From: Jiangella endophytica
GTDB lineage: Bacteria; Actinomycetota; Actinomycetes; Jiangellales; Jiangellaceae
NCBI RefSeq assembly: GCF_003427025.1
Contig: NZ_QVAI01000011.1
Coordinates: 62,001-126,000 of the forward strand
Direction of reading: 5' to 3'
DNA length: 64,000 bases
Shown here: positions 31,747 through 39,075 of the stretch, in pieces
Layout of the letters: every line of letters begins with the position of its first letter
How positions within the stretch are numbered: position 1 is the stretch's first letter
Made by a program: the position numbers and the translations under genes
The notes under the pieces: generated by a model
What the model was told of the DNA's origin: nothing
The model's input: only the letters and a program-made list of their open reading frames with translations
Database searches by the model: none

Positions 31747-31767
31747 TAACGAGAATCAAACTCATTA
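31747..31767 (-). promoter_or_regulatory. Zur-type operator for the zinc-starvation operon
   Basis: A 21-base imperfect palindrome with arms TAACGAG and CTCATTA (6 of 7 positions symmetric) around AATCAAA. Read on the minus strand, the core TGAGTTTGATTCTCG matches the recalled Zur consensus TGAAAATGATTTTCA at 10 of 15 positions. It lies 14 bases upstream of the COG0523-like start, which places it over the promoter of the operon. Confidence 0.65.
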
Positions 31768-31831
31768 GGGCCAGACCCTAGCACCCCGCCGTCCCGGGGG
31801 CGCGTCACGTGGGCGGCGATTGGGTCACGGC

Positions 31832-32105
31832 ATGACCGTGCTCACCGGTGCGCAGGTGACGTTGCGGCCGGCCGGGCCCGCCGACGCCGGCCGGCTGGCA
31901 GACATCCGCGCAACTCCACGACCACGGGCACCACCGGCTGGTCATCGACCCCGCGGCGGACAACGCGGCGGCCATCGCCTGCTACGCCAAGGCCGGCTTC
32001 CGCCCGGTCGGCGTGATGCGCCAGTACGAGCGCGGCCCGGACGGCTCCTGGCACGACGGCCTGCTCATGGACCTCCTGGCGGCCGAGCTCGTCGACCGGC
32101 CCTGA
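31832..32105 (+). pseudogene. GNAT acetyltransferase remnant (AAC(6')-like)
   Basis: The first 27 codons read MTVLTGAQVTLRPAGPADAGRLADIR, a normal start of an aminoglycoside-6'-acetyltransferase-like GNAT protein. The frame is then broken, and about half the protein (the central part with most of the acetyl-CoA site) is missing. In another frame the typical C-terminal part continues: HRLVIDPAADNAAAIACYAKAGFRPVGVMRQYE and ends at TGA 32103-32105. An internal deletion with frameshift explains both halves, so the gene is not functional. Confidence 0.75.
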
Positions 32106-32128
32106 CGGCGCCGGCCGCCGTCGAGAGG

Positions 32129-32536
32129 TCACGGCGTCACCGTCACCTCCGCGGCGGTGCCGCGTCCGACCGTGATGGTCGCGGCACCGGGCGCGGCGTC
32201 CGCGGGCACGCTGACCGCGACCTCGACCCGGCCGCTCGGGGGCTCCGCGTCGACGACGGCGAGCTCGATCTCGGCGGCGCCCTGCCGCCAGATGACGGCC
32301 TGGTCGTCCAGCGGCTCCGCCACGAGCCCTTCGCCCAGGTCGTAGCACGCGTCAACGAGGTGGTCGGCCGTCACCCGCAGGACGTCAGCCGGCCGGACGG
32401 TCGGCTCGGCGACCTGCGTCAACGGTGCCGCGCAGACCGGTTCGGCGGCACCGCCCGGCGTGCGGCCCCCGCCGCCACATCCGGCGGCGAGCATCGCCAT
32501 GGCGAGAAGGCTCGGCACGATCCGTCCGGCCACCAT
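32129..32536 (-). CDS. Small secreted lipoprotein, unknown function
   Basis: A 135-residue protein with a signal peptide and lipobox LAAGC (Cys near residue 20), then a glycine-rich linker and a ~90-residue domain with two Cys (in EPVCAAP and DACYDLG) that may form a disulfide. The C-terminal part has regular beta-strand patterning (AEIELAVVDAEPPSGRVEVAVSVPAD). I do not recognise a family. It lies alone between the acetyltransferase remnant and a reductase gene and is expected on the outer face of the membrane. Confidence 0.7.
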   Translation of the reverse strand: MVAGRIVPSLLAMAMLAAGCGGGGRTPGGAAEPVCAAPLTQVAEPTVRPADVLRVTADHLVDACYDLGEGLVAEPLDDQAVIWRQGAAEIELAVVDAEPPSGRVEVAVSVPADAAPGAATITVGRGTAAEVTVTP

Positions 32537-32617
32537 GTGCCCCCTCGCCCGGCGACTCCCCGTCCTGCGTCCGACGCCGTGAGCGCGGCGGCGGTTCCCT
32601 CGTCCGCTACCGGGCGC

Positions 32618-33172
32618 TCATGCGCTCTCAGGGCGGTACCGCAGCCACACGACGCCGGAGCGGTATGGCGTCGCCGAGACGAGACGCAACCGGACCGGGC
32701 CGACGCCGTCGAAGATGCGGGGGCCGGTGGGCCAGAGGTGCGGCTGCACCCAGAACCAGAACTCGTCGACGAGGCCGAGCCGGGTCAGCGTGTGGGCGAA
32801 CTCGCCGCACCCGGTGACCATGAGCCGCCCCGAGTGCCGCTCCTTCAGCTCCGGCACGGCCTGTTCCAGCTCGCCCTCGATCAGCGTCGCGTTCCACTCC
32901 AGCGGCCCGGTGAGCGTCCGCGACGCGACGTACTTCGGCATCGCGTTGATCCGGCCCGCGGACCTGCCCATGGCGGGGTCGTCGCCCAGGTGCGGCCAGA
33001 CGGCCGCCAGGCCTTCGTAGACCGGCCGGCCCATGAGCAGCGCGTCGGCGAGGACGAGCTGGTCGAGGCCGTCGTCAGAGCTGTCGTTGTCCAGCTCCAG
33101 CCAGGCCTCCGGCGCCGGAGACTCGAAGGCGCCGTTCACGGTGAGCATGTTGTGCACGATGAGTTTTCCCAC
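32618..33172 (-). CDS. Dihydrofolate reductase-like (RibD C-terminal) protein
   Basis: A 184-residue protein of the RibD_C/YwjB-type reductase family. The N-terminal block KLIVHNMLTVNGAFESP, ALLMGRPVYEGLAAVWP and KYVASRTLTGPLEWN are the usual signatures of these NADPH-binding proteins. LMVTGCGEFAHTL replaces the GGG motif of the family and may alter cofactor binding. The GTG start at 33172 has no ribosome site; TAGCGT ends seven bases upstream, which suggests a leaderless mRNA. The physiological substrate is unknown. Confidence 0.88.
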   Translation of the reverse strand: MGKLIVHNMLTVNGAFESPAPEAWLELDNDSSDDGLDQLVLADALLMGRPVYEGLAAVWPHLGDDPAMGRSAGRINAMPKYVASRTLTGPLEWNATLIEGELEQAVPELKERHSGRLMVTGCGEFAHTLTRLGLVDEFWFWVQPHLWPTGPRIFDGVGPVRLRLVSATPYRSGVVWLRYRPESA

Positions 33173-33270
33173 GCCTGCGACGCTAGGAAGCGCGGCCGAC
33201 CGGCCGCATCTGTCGAACGACCGGCGTCGCGATGCGCACCGACGCCGCATTGCAGCTGAAGGAGACCACC

Positions 33271-33318
33271 ATGGCCAGGTCGCCGGGCCTCCCCGACTCC
33301 CCTCCGCCGGCCCGCTGA
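33271..33318 (+). CDS. 15-codon upstream ORF before the GH114-like gene
   Basis: The ATG at 33271 has AAGGAG six bases upstream, a better site than most genes here. It encodes MARSPGLPDSPPPAR and stops with TGA at 33316-33318, one base before the GTG of the following lipoprotein gene. The placement suggests a translated leader that feeds ribosomes into the main gene. The Pro-Pro-Pro run could slow ribosomes. Expression is unproven. Confidence 0.5.
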   Translation: MARSPGLPDSPPPAR

Positions 33319-33319
33319 C

Positions 33320-34135
33320 GTGCTCAGACTCCGTGCGGCAGTGGTCCTGCTCGCGCTGCTCGCCGGGTGCGGGAGCGACGACGACGGCGACGGCGACCAC
33401 GACGGCGTGCGGCTCCCGCCGGCCGGCGCCCGGGTCGACTACCAGCTCGGCGGGGCCTATCCCCCGTCCGGCGACGCCGAGGTCGTGATCCGCGACGTCA
33501 CCGCGGAACCGGCGCCGGACCGTTACGGCGTCTGCTACGTCAACGCGTTCCAGACCCAGCCCGGCACGCTGCGGTGGTGGCAGGACGAGAACGACGACCT
33601 GCTGCTGAGCGACGACGGCGAGCTGGTCACCGACCCCGACTGGCCGGACGAGGCGCTGCTGGACACCTCGACCGAGGCGAACCGGGCCGCGCTCGCCGAG
33701 ATCGTCGGCACCGACCTCGAACGCTGCGCAGAGGCCGGCTTCGCCGCCGTCGAGCCGGACAACCTCGACTCGTGGACCCGCTCGCACGACCTGCTGAACG
33801 ACGCGGACAACCTCGCGTTCGCCGCGCTGCTGGCCGAGCGGGCGCACGAGCTGGGCCTGGCGATCGCCCAGAAGAACGCCCCGGAACTGGGCGACGCCGG
33901 CCGCGACACCGCCCACCTGGACTTCGCGATCGCCGAGGAGTGCGAGGTCCACGACGAGTGCGCCGCCTACACCGACGTGTACGGGCGCCACGTCATCGAG
34001 ATCGAGTACACCGACAACGGCCGCGACGCGTTCGCCGCGGCCTGCGCCGCACGCGGCGACCGCGTCTCGGTGCTGCTGCGCGACCGCGACGTCGTCCCCG
34101 CCGGCGCCACCGGCTACGTCTCGGAGTGGTGCTAG
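33320..34135 (+). CDS. Secreted GH114-like (endo-alpha-1,4-polygalactosaminidase) lipoprotein
   Basis: A 271-residue protein with signal peptide and lipobox LLAGC (Cys near 17), an Asp-rich linker, then a TIM-barrel of the glycoside hydrolase 114/TM1410-like family: GARVDYQLGG, RYGVCYVNAFQTQPG, CAEAGFAAVEPDNLDSW (the candidate catalytic Asp/Glu region) and LGLAIAQKNAPEL. Members attack galactosamine-containing polysaccharides, but few are characterised. It starts at GTG, coupled to a 15-codon upstream reading frame. It is anchored outside the cell and not obviously linked to its neighbours. Confidence 0.85.
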   Translation: MLRLRAAVVLLALLAGCGSDDDGDGDHDGVRLPPAGARVDYQLGGAYPPSGDAEVVIRDVTAEPAPDRYGVCYVNAFQTQPGTLRWWQDENDDLLLSDDGELVTDPDWPDEALLDTSTEANRAALAEIVGTDLERCAEAGFAAVEPDNLDSWTRSHDLLNDADNLAFAALLAERAHELGLAIAQKNAPELGDAGRDTAHLDFAIAEECEVHDECAAYTDVYGRHVIEIEYTDNGRDAFAAACAARGDRVSVLLRDRDVVPAGATGYVSEWC

Positions 34136-34159
34136 GAAGCGCACCCGGAGACCTTGACG

Positions 34160-34174
34160 TGGAACGGCGTTTCA
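34160..34174 (+). promoter_or_regulatory. IclR-type operator upstream of the enolase-family gene
   Basis: TGGAACGGCGTTTCA is an imperfect 15-base palindrome (TGGAAC against TGAAAC in reverse, 5 of 6 positions) similar to the TGGAAAT-n-ATTTCCA type bound by some IclR proteins. It directly follows TTGACG (34154-34159), a fair -35, so binding would block the promoter of the 34189-36424 pair. The IclR gene lies 1.0 kb beyond that pair. Confidence 0.45.
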
Positions 34175-34188
34175 CAAACGATGACGTC

Positions 34189-35409
34189 ATGCGGATCACC
34201 GACGTCACGGCCGTGCTGCTGACCGGCCCGTCCAGCAACGACCCGTACATCACCTTCGCCAAGAAGCTGCGTACGGCGGCCTTCGTCGAGGTGCGGACCG
34301 ACGCCGGGCTGGTCGGGGTCGGCGAGACCTACCTGGGCTACTTCTTCCCCGAGATGGTCCCCCACGTCGTCGACTACGTGCGGCCGATCCTCGTCGACGG
34401 CGGCACCACCGACCCCGCCGTGCTGAGCACGCGGATGCGCCGCTGCCTCGGCTTCTGGGCCCGGGTCGGCGCCGGGTCGGCAGTGCTGTCCGGCGTCGAG
34501 GCCGCGCTGTGGGACCTGGCCGGGAAGGCGGCCGGCGTTCCGGTGCACCAGCTGCTCGGCGGCCGCAGGCACGACCGGCTGCGGGCGTACGCGACCGGCG
34601 GTCCGTCGCCCTGGCCGCCGGACGAGCTGAAGCGCAAGCTGGACCGGTACGCGGAGCTGGGCTTCACCGCGCTCAAGGTGGCCACCGGCTACCTGGAGAC
34701 GTCCGGCCGCAGAGAGATCCTCCCGGCGCCGGGCCCGCAGGCCGCGGCCGAGTTCGAGGCGGAGAAGCTGGCGCTGATGCGTGGCCATCTGGGGCGGGAC
34801 TTCGCGATCATGCTCGACGGCCACATGGGACACCGCGACGGCGTGCACCGCTGGGACCTCGACACCGCGCGGGCGGTCATGACGGCAGCGGCGCCGTACC
34901 GGCCGGCCTTCTTCGAGGAGCCGCTGGCGTACGAGGATCCGGACGAGTACGCGGCGCTGACCCGCGAGTCCCCGGTGCCGATCGCCGGCGGCGAGCAGTT
35001 GTTCTCCTACGACGAGTTCCGGCTCTGGATGAGCCGTGGCGCGTTCGCCATCGCCCAGCCCGACGCCGCGCTGCTGAGCATGACCGACTTCGTGAAGGTG
35101 GGCGAGCTGGCCGCGGCGCAGGGCCGGAACGTCGTGTCGCACGCCTGGAGTGCCGGCGGCGGCTTCCTGCAGAACGTCCACGCCGCCTTCGCGTCGCCGT
35201 CGACGCTGATGGTCGAGATGGCGCCCGACCCGGGCGAACTGCACACCGCGCTGTGGGGCGAGAACCTGGTCATCGAGGACGGCTACGTGCTGCCACCGGC
35301 CGCGCCGGGACTCGGCGTCACGCTGACCGACGAGGTCAAGCGGCGGTTCCCGTTCCGGCCGGGCATGGAGGAGTTCGCCGGCGTCCCCGGCAAGGAACTG
35401 CGCAGCTGA
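34189..35409 (+). CDS. Mandelate racemase/muconate lactonizing enzyme family protein
   Basis: A 406-residue enolase-superfamily enzyme. The N-terminal capping domain (RITDVTAVLLTG...VEVRTDAGLVGVGETYLGYF) is followed by the barrel with LKVATGYLE, the metal ligands Asp in IMLDGHMGHRDG, Glu in FFEEPLAYED and Glu in IAGGEQLFSYDEF, and a catalytic-side His in VVSHAWSAGGGF. This suits a sugar-acid or related dehydratase/racemase. It is followed one base later by a hydroxyacid dehydrogenase gene, and the set is probably under an IclR repressor. The substrate is not identifiable. Confidence 0.92.
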   Translation: MRITDVTAVLLTGPSSNDPYITFAKKLRTAAFVEVRTDAGLVGVGETYLGYFFPEMVPHVVDYVRPILVDGGTTDPAVLSTRMRRCLGFWARVGAGSAVLSGVEAALWDLAGKAAGVPVHQLLGGRRHDRLRAYATGGPSPWPPDELKRKLDRYAELGFTALKVATGYLETSGRREILPAPGPQAAAEFEAEKLALMRGHLGRDFAIMLDGHMGHRDGVHRWDLDTARAVMTAAAPYRPAFFEEPLAYEDPDEYAALTRESPVPIAGGEQLFSYDEFRLWMSRGAFAIAQPDAALLSMTDFVKVGELAAAQGRNVVSHAWSAGGGFLQNVHAAFASPSTLMVEMAPDPGELHTALWGENLVIEDGYVLPPAAPGLGVTLTDEVKRRFPFRPGMEEFAGVPGKELRS

Positions 35410-35410
35410 C

Positions 35411-36424
35411 ATGGCCGAGCGCATCCTGGTGGCCCAGCCCGTGCACGAGGCCGGCCTGGACCGTGTCCGCCGGCTCGCGCCGGACGCCGTCGTCGAGGTG
35501 ATCGAGCCGTTCGGGCCGGGCGCCATCCTGCCCGAGCCGCTCGTCCGCGACGTGACCGTGCTGTTCTCCGACCTGTGCCCGGCCAACCTCGACGCGATGC
35601 CGCGGCTGCGCTGGGTGCAGCTCGGCTCGCACGGCTACTCGCAGCTCAACGGCCTGAGCCTGCCTCCTGCGACGACGGTGGCCAACGCGAGCGGCGTCAA
35701 CGACATCCCGATCGCGGAGTGGTGCCTGTTGATGATGCTGGCGCTCGGCCGCGACCTGCCCGGCATGCTGGCCGCGCAGCGTGAGCACCGGTGGGACCGC
35801 GACGCCCGGTTCCAGGCGGAGCTGCGCGGGCGCCGGGTGGGCATCTTCGGCTACGGCAACATCGGGCGCGAGCTGGCCCGGTCGTGTCGTGCGCTGGGAC
35901 TGGAGGTCTGGGCGCTGTCCCGGTTCCGTCCCGGCGGGCGGGAGCTGCGCTACGACCCGCTGGACCGGCCCACGCGGACCGTGCCGGTGCCGGACCGCCG
36001 CTTCGCTCCGGAGCAGCGCGACGAGTTCCTCGCCGGGCTGGACCACCTGGTCGTCACGACGCCGGTGACCAGTGCCACCCGCGGCTGGGTCGACGCCGCG
36101 GCGCTGCGCCTGCTGCCGCCGCACGCCGTGCTGCTCAACCCCGCCCGCGCGGGCGTGGTCGACGAGGCCGCGCTCCTGGCCGCACTGCGGGACGGCACCA
36201 TCGCCGGCGCCGCGCTCGACGACCACTACCGCCAGCCGATGCCGCCGGACGACCCGTTCTTCGACCTGCCCAACGTCATCGTGACGTCGCACATCTCCGG
36301 TTCCAGCTCCAGCACCTGGTTCACCGAGCGCGTCTGGGACCTGTTCGCCCGCAACCTCGAGCGCCACCTCGCCGGTGACCGGCTGCTGAACGTCATCGCC
36401 CGCGACGACCTCGAGCTGGCCTGA
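35411..36424 (+). CDS. D-isomer-specific 2-hydroxyacid dehydrogenase
   Basis: A 337-residue NAD(P)-dependent dehydrogenase with the glycine motif VGIFGYGNIGREL near residues 142-154, catalytic Arg in LLNPARAGVVDEAALL, Glu/Asp region ALDDHYRQPMPPDDPFFDLPN and catalytic His in VIVTSHISGSS. It starts one base after the enolase-family stop, so the two are co-transcribed and may act in sequence on a sugar acid. The gene end overlaps the convergent alcohol dehydrogenase gene by 32 bases. Confidence 0.93.
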   Translation: MAERILVAQPVHEAGLDRVRRLAPDAVVEVIEPFGPGAILPEPLVRDVTVLFSDLCPANLDAMPRLRWVQLGSHGYSQLNGLSLPPATTVANASGVNDIPIAEWCLLMMLALGRDLPGMLAAQREHRWDRDARFQAELRGRRVGIFGYGNIGRELARSCRALGLEVWALSRFRPGGRELRYDPLDRPTRTVPVPDRRFAPEQRDEFLAGLDHLVVTTPVTSATRGWVDAAALRLLPPHAVLLNPARAGVVDEAALLAALRDGTIAGAALDDHYRQPMPPDDPFFDLPNVIVTSHISGSSSSTWFTERVWDLFARNLERHLAGDRLLNVIARDDLELA

Positions 36425-37457
36425 CCCGGGCCGCGGAGCGCCGCGGGTCGACGTGGACCTTGGGCGCGGGCCCGGCCGGGTACGTCCCGGCCAGCACGGC
36501 GGCGACGTCGTCGAGGCCGACGGTGGCGCCGACCAGCGGCCGCGGGTCGACCGTCCCGGCGGCGTACGCCTCGATGGTCGCGGCCAGGCCGGGCGACGCG
36601 GACAGGATGCCGACCGCCGTCACGTCGTCGAGCACCAGCGTCCGGGTGTCGAGGGTGCTCGGCGTGGCGGACAGCCCGATGTAGACGACCCGCCCGCCGG
36701 GCTCGACCAGCTCGACGGCCCGGGACGGCAGGTGGGCGGCGTTGGTGGCGTCGACGACGGCGTCGAACGGCAGGTCGGGCGGCTCGTCCTCGGTCCAGGT
36801 GTGCGGGAAGCCGAGCTCGCGGGCGAAGTGCAGCGACTCCTCGGTGCGGCCCAGGAGGTGCACCTCGGCGCCGTCGGCGCGGGCGAACATCGCCGCCATC
36901 AACCCGATGGTGCCCGGCCCGAACACGAGCAGCCGGTCGCCGTCGCCCACCGCCGCGGCCCGGGCCGCGCGCAGCGCGTTGCCGCCCGGCTCGACCAGCG
37001 CCCCCAGCACGGCGTCGACGGAATCGGGCAGCGCGTGCAGCGACGACACCGGGACGGCCAGCTGCTCGGCCAGCGCGCCGGGCCGGCCGTCGCGCACGCC
37101 GACCTCCTGCCGCGCCTCGCACACGTGCTGACGGCCCCGGCGGCAGCGACGGCAGACACCGTCGCCGATCATGGTGTCGCCCATGACCCGCCGGCCCAGC
37201 CAGGCGCGGTCGACGCCGGCGCCGATCGCGCTGACGACGCCGGCCCACTCGTGCCCGGGCCGCAGCGGGTAGGTCGTGTGGCCGGAGCGCAGGTAGGCCA
37301 TGTCGCCGCTGTAGAACTCCGCGTCGGTGCCGCAGACACCGGCCCGCTCGACGTCGACCACGACCTCGCCCGGCACGGCGACCGGACGCGGCACGTCCAG
37401 CACCGCTCCCGCCCCGGGGCCGGTGAGTACGAACGCGCGCATGGTGGCGCCGCTCAT
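36393..37457 (-). CDS. Zinc-dependent medium-chain alcohol/polyol dehydrogenase
   Basis: A 354-residue MDR enzyme. The catalytic zinc site is visible as AGVCGTDAEFYSG and RPGHEWAGVV. A structural zinc loop contains C-x2-C and a further Cys (GDGVCRRCRRGRQHVCEA), although one of the usual four Cys positions is altered. The Rossmann domain has LLVFGPGTIGLMAAMFAR. It resembles threonine/sorbitol dehydrogenase-type enzymes acting on polyols or sugar acids. The ATG overlaps the IclR stop, so regulator and enzyme are co-transcribed. The C-terminal tail of Arg residues is unusual. Confidence 0.9.
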   Translation of the reverse strand: MSGATMRAFVLTGPGAGAVLDVPRPVAVPGEVVVDVERAGVCGTDAEFYSGDMAYLRSGHTTYPLRPGHEWAGVVSAIGAGVDRAWLGRRVMGDTMIGDGVCRRCRRGRQHVCEARQEVGVRDGRPGALAEQLAVPVSSLHALPDSVDAVLGALVEPGGNALRAARAAAVGDGDRLLVFGPGTIGLMAAMFARADGAEVHLLGRTEESLHFARELGFPHTWTEDEPPDLPFDAVVDATNAAHLPSRAVELVEPGGRVVYIGLSATPSTLDTRTLVLDDVTAVGILSASPGLAATIEAYAAGTVDPRPLVGATVGLDDVAAVLAGTYPAGPAPKVHVDPRRSAARVRPARGRRGR

Positions 37458-38257
37458 CCGCTCTCCCCCAGCCGGCCGAGCACGCCCCGGATCTCGTCGA
37501 CGGCCTCGACGAGCGTGGCCAGCGGGGTGCGGTAGGTGAGCGCGCTGACGCTGAGCGCGCCCGACGGCGTGCCCGGCGCCAGCGCGTACACCGGCAGCGC
37601 CAGGCAGGCGACGCCGGCCTCGTTCTCCTCGTCGTCGAGCGCGTAGCCGCGCCGCCAGACCGCCGCCAGCTCCGCCTGCAGCTCCGCGAGGGTGCTGCGG
37701 GTGCGCTCGGTGCGACGCTCCAGTGACCGGCCGCCGACCCAGGCGGCGACGGCGTCGGGTGTGGTCAGGCGGTGCGCGAGCAGCAACTTGCCGACACCGG
37801 TCGAGTGCGCCGGGTTGCGCCTGCCGATGGTCGACGTGAGCACCGCGGCGCCGCTGGGCGGATCGACCTTGGCGCGATAGACGACCTCGCGGCCGTCGAG
37901 CACCGCGTAGTGCGTGGTCTCGCCGAACCGGGCCGCCAGCGCCTCCAGCACCGGCTGCAGACGGACGTGCTCGGGCCGGGCCTCGTGGTGCGCGAACGCC
38001 AGCCGCAGGAACTCGTCGCCCAGCAGGTAGTGCCCGCGCGCGTCCTGAGCGGCCAAGCGGGCCCGGCGCAGCGACCGCAGCGCGCGGTGCACCGTCGGCT
38101 TCGGGCTGCCCACGAGGCGGGTCAGCTCGTCCAGTCCGACGCCGCCGGGGTGGCCGGCCAACTCCTTGAGCACGACCAGCACGCGATCGGATCCGACGAC
38201 CCGGTCGCCCTCTTGACCGGGACGGTCGTCGCCCGCCACGATGCCTGGGTCCCGCAT
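37454..38257 (-). CDS. IclR family transcriptional regulator
   Basis: A 267-residue regulator: an N-terminal winged helix (VLVVLKELAGHPGGVGLDELTRLVGSPKPTVHRALRSL) and a C-terminal GAF-like effector domain with RNPAHSTGVGKLLLAH, the family signature. The effector is probably the substrate of the neighbouring sugar-acid enzymes. The ATG follows TACTAT (38265-38270) by seven bases without a ribosome site, suggesting a leaderless autoregulated mRNA. It overlaps the alcohol dehydrogenase gene by ATGA. Confidence 0.93.
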   Translation of the reverse strand: MRDPGIVAGDDRPGQEGDRVVGSDRVLVVLKELAGHPGGVGLDELTRLVGSPKPTVHRALRSLRRARLAAQDARGHYLLGDEFLRLAFAHHEARPEHVRLQPVLEALAARFGETTHYAVLDGREVVYRAKVDPPSGAAVLTSTIGRRNPAHSTGVGKLLLAHRLTTPDAVAAWVGGRSLERRTERTRSTLAELQAELAAVWRRGYALDDEENEAGVACLALPVYALAPGTPSGALSVSALTYRTPLATLVEAVDEIRGVLGRLGESG

Positions 38258-38356
38258 GTTCCAGATAGTAGATTGCCGTGTCGATTATCGGAAGGCACGT
38301 CGTGGTGTAGGCCGACCTGGACGTCCTGATCGGCTCCAGCGGATCGGAGGTCAGTC

Positions 38357-38735
38357 GTGCATCGCACTGAAAGCAGGACCGCGCTCGTCACCGGCGGCGG
38401 CAGCGGGCTCGGCGCCGCCGCGGCGGACCGGCTGCGTTCGTCCCCGCCATGCGCGAACGCGGCTGGGGCCGGGTCGTCAACATCGCCAGCATGGCAGGCA
38501 AGGACGGCAACCCGAACCTGTCCGCCCATCGCGCCGGCCGTCATCGCCACTCCCATGAACGACGACACCGCGCCCGACGTGCTCGCCCACATCGCCGGCC
38601 TCATCCCGATGAAGCGGGTCGGCCGGCCGGGGGAGGTGGCCGAGCTGATCGCGTTCCTCTGCTCCGACCGGGTCAGCTTCTCGACCGGCGCCGTCTACGG
38701 CATCAGCGGCGGCCGCGCCACCTCCTGGACGCCGC
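38357..38735 (+). pseudogene. Short-chain dehydrogenase remnant
   Basis: Three SDR pieces lie in order but in different frames. The first is the start with [19 protein letters not shown]. The second, in another frame, is [27 protein letters not shown]. The third, back in the first frame, is [50 protein letters not shown] and GISGGRAT. The cofactor-site middle and the catalytic YxxxK segment are missing. At least two deletions have inactivated the gene. The end near 38735 is where homology stops, not a true stop codon. It sits next to the IclR module and may once have belonged to it. Confidence 0.78.
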
Positions 38736-38742
38736 CCCGGCG

Positions 38743-39066
38743 TCAGCCCGTGACGAGCGAGGCCTCCGCCTCGGCGGCGGCGCGCTCGCGCAGGACGCGG
38801 CGCTCGAACCAGACCGTCATGAACGGCGGGATCGCGGACGCGAGGCCGAGGATCGTGGTCGTGAAGGACCAGCGCTCGGCGCGCCAGGCGGCGATCACGG
38901 TGACGAGGTAGACCAGGAAGATGCCGCCGTGGATCGGGCCGAAGATCTGCACGCCGATCTCGTTCTCGACGACGACGTACTTGAAGAACATCCCTAGCAG
39001 CAGGCCGGCCCAGGAGATGCCCTCGGCGACGGCCGCGATGCGGAACCAGCGAAGCGCAGCACTCAC
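38743..39066 (-). CDS. DUF3817 integral membrane protein
   Basis: A 107-residue protein with three membrane helices and the family hallmarks [21 protein letters not shown], a conserved [23 protein letters not shown] segment (here [19 protein letters not shown]), and [15 protein letters not shown] at the end. DUF3817 proteins are common in actinobacteria; the function is unknown. It lies nine bases after the PrsW-like gene in the same direction, so the three genes 40904-38743 may form an operon. Confidence 0.92.
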   Translation of the reverse strand: MSAALRWFRIAAVAEGISWAGLLLGMFFKYVVVENEIGVQIFGPIHGGIFLVYLVTVIAAWRAERWSFTTTILGLASAIPPFMTVWFERRVLRERAAAEAEASLVTG

Positions 39067-39075
39067 GCGGTCACC

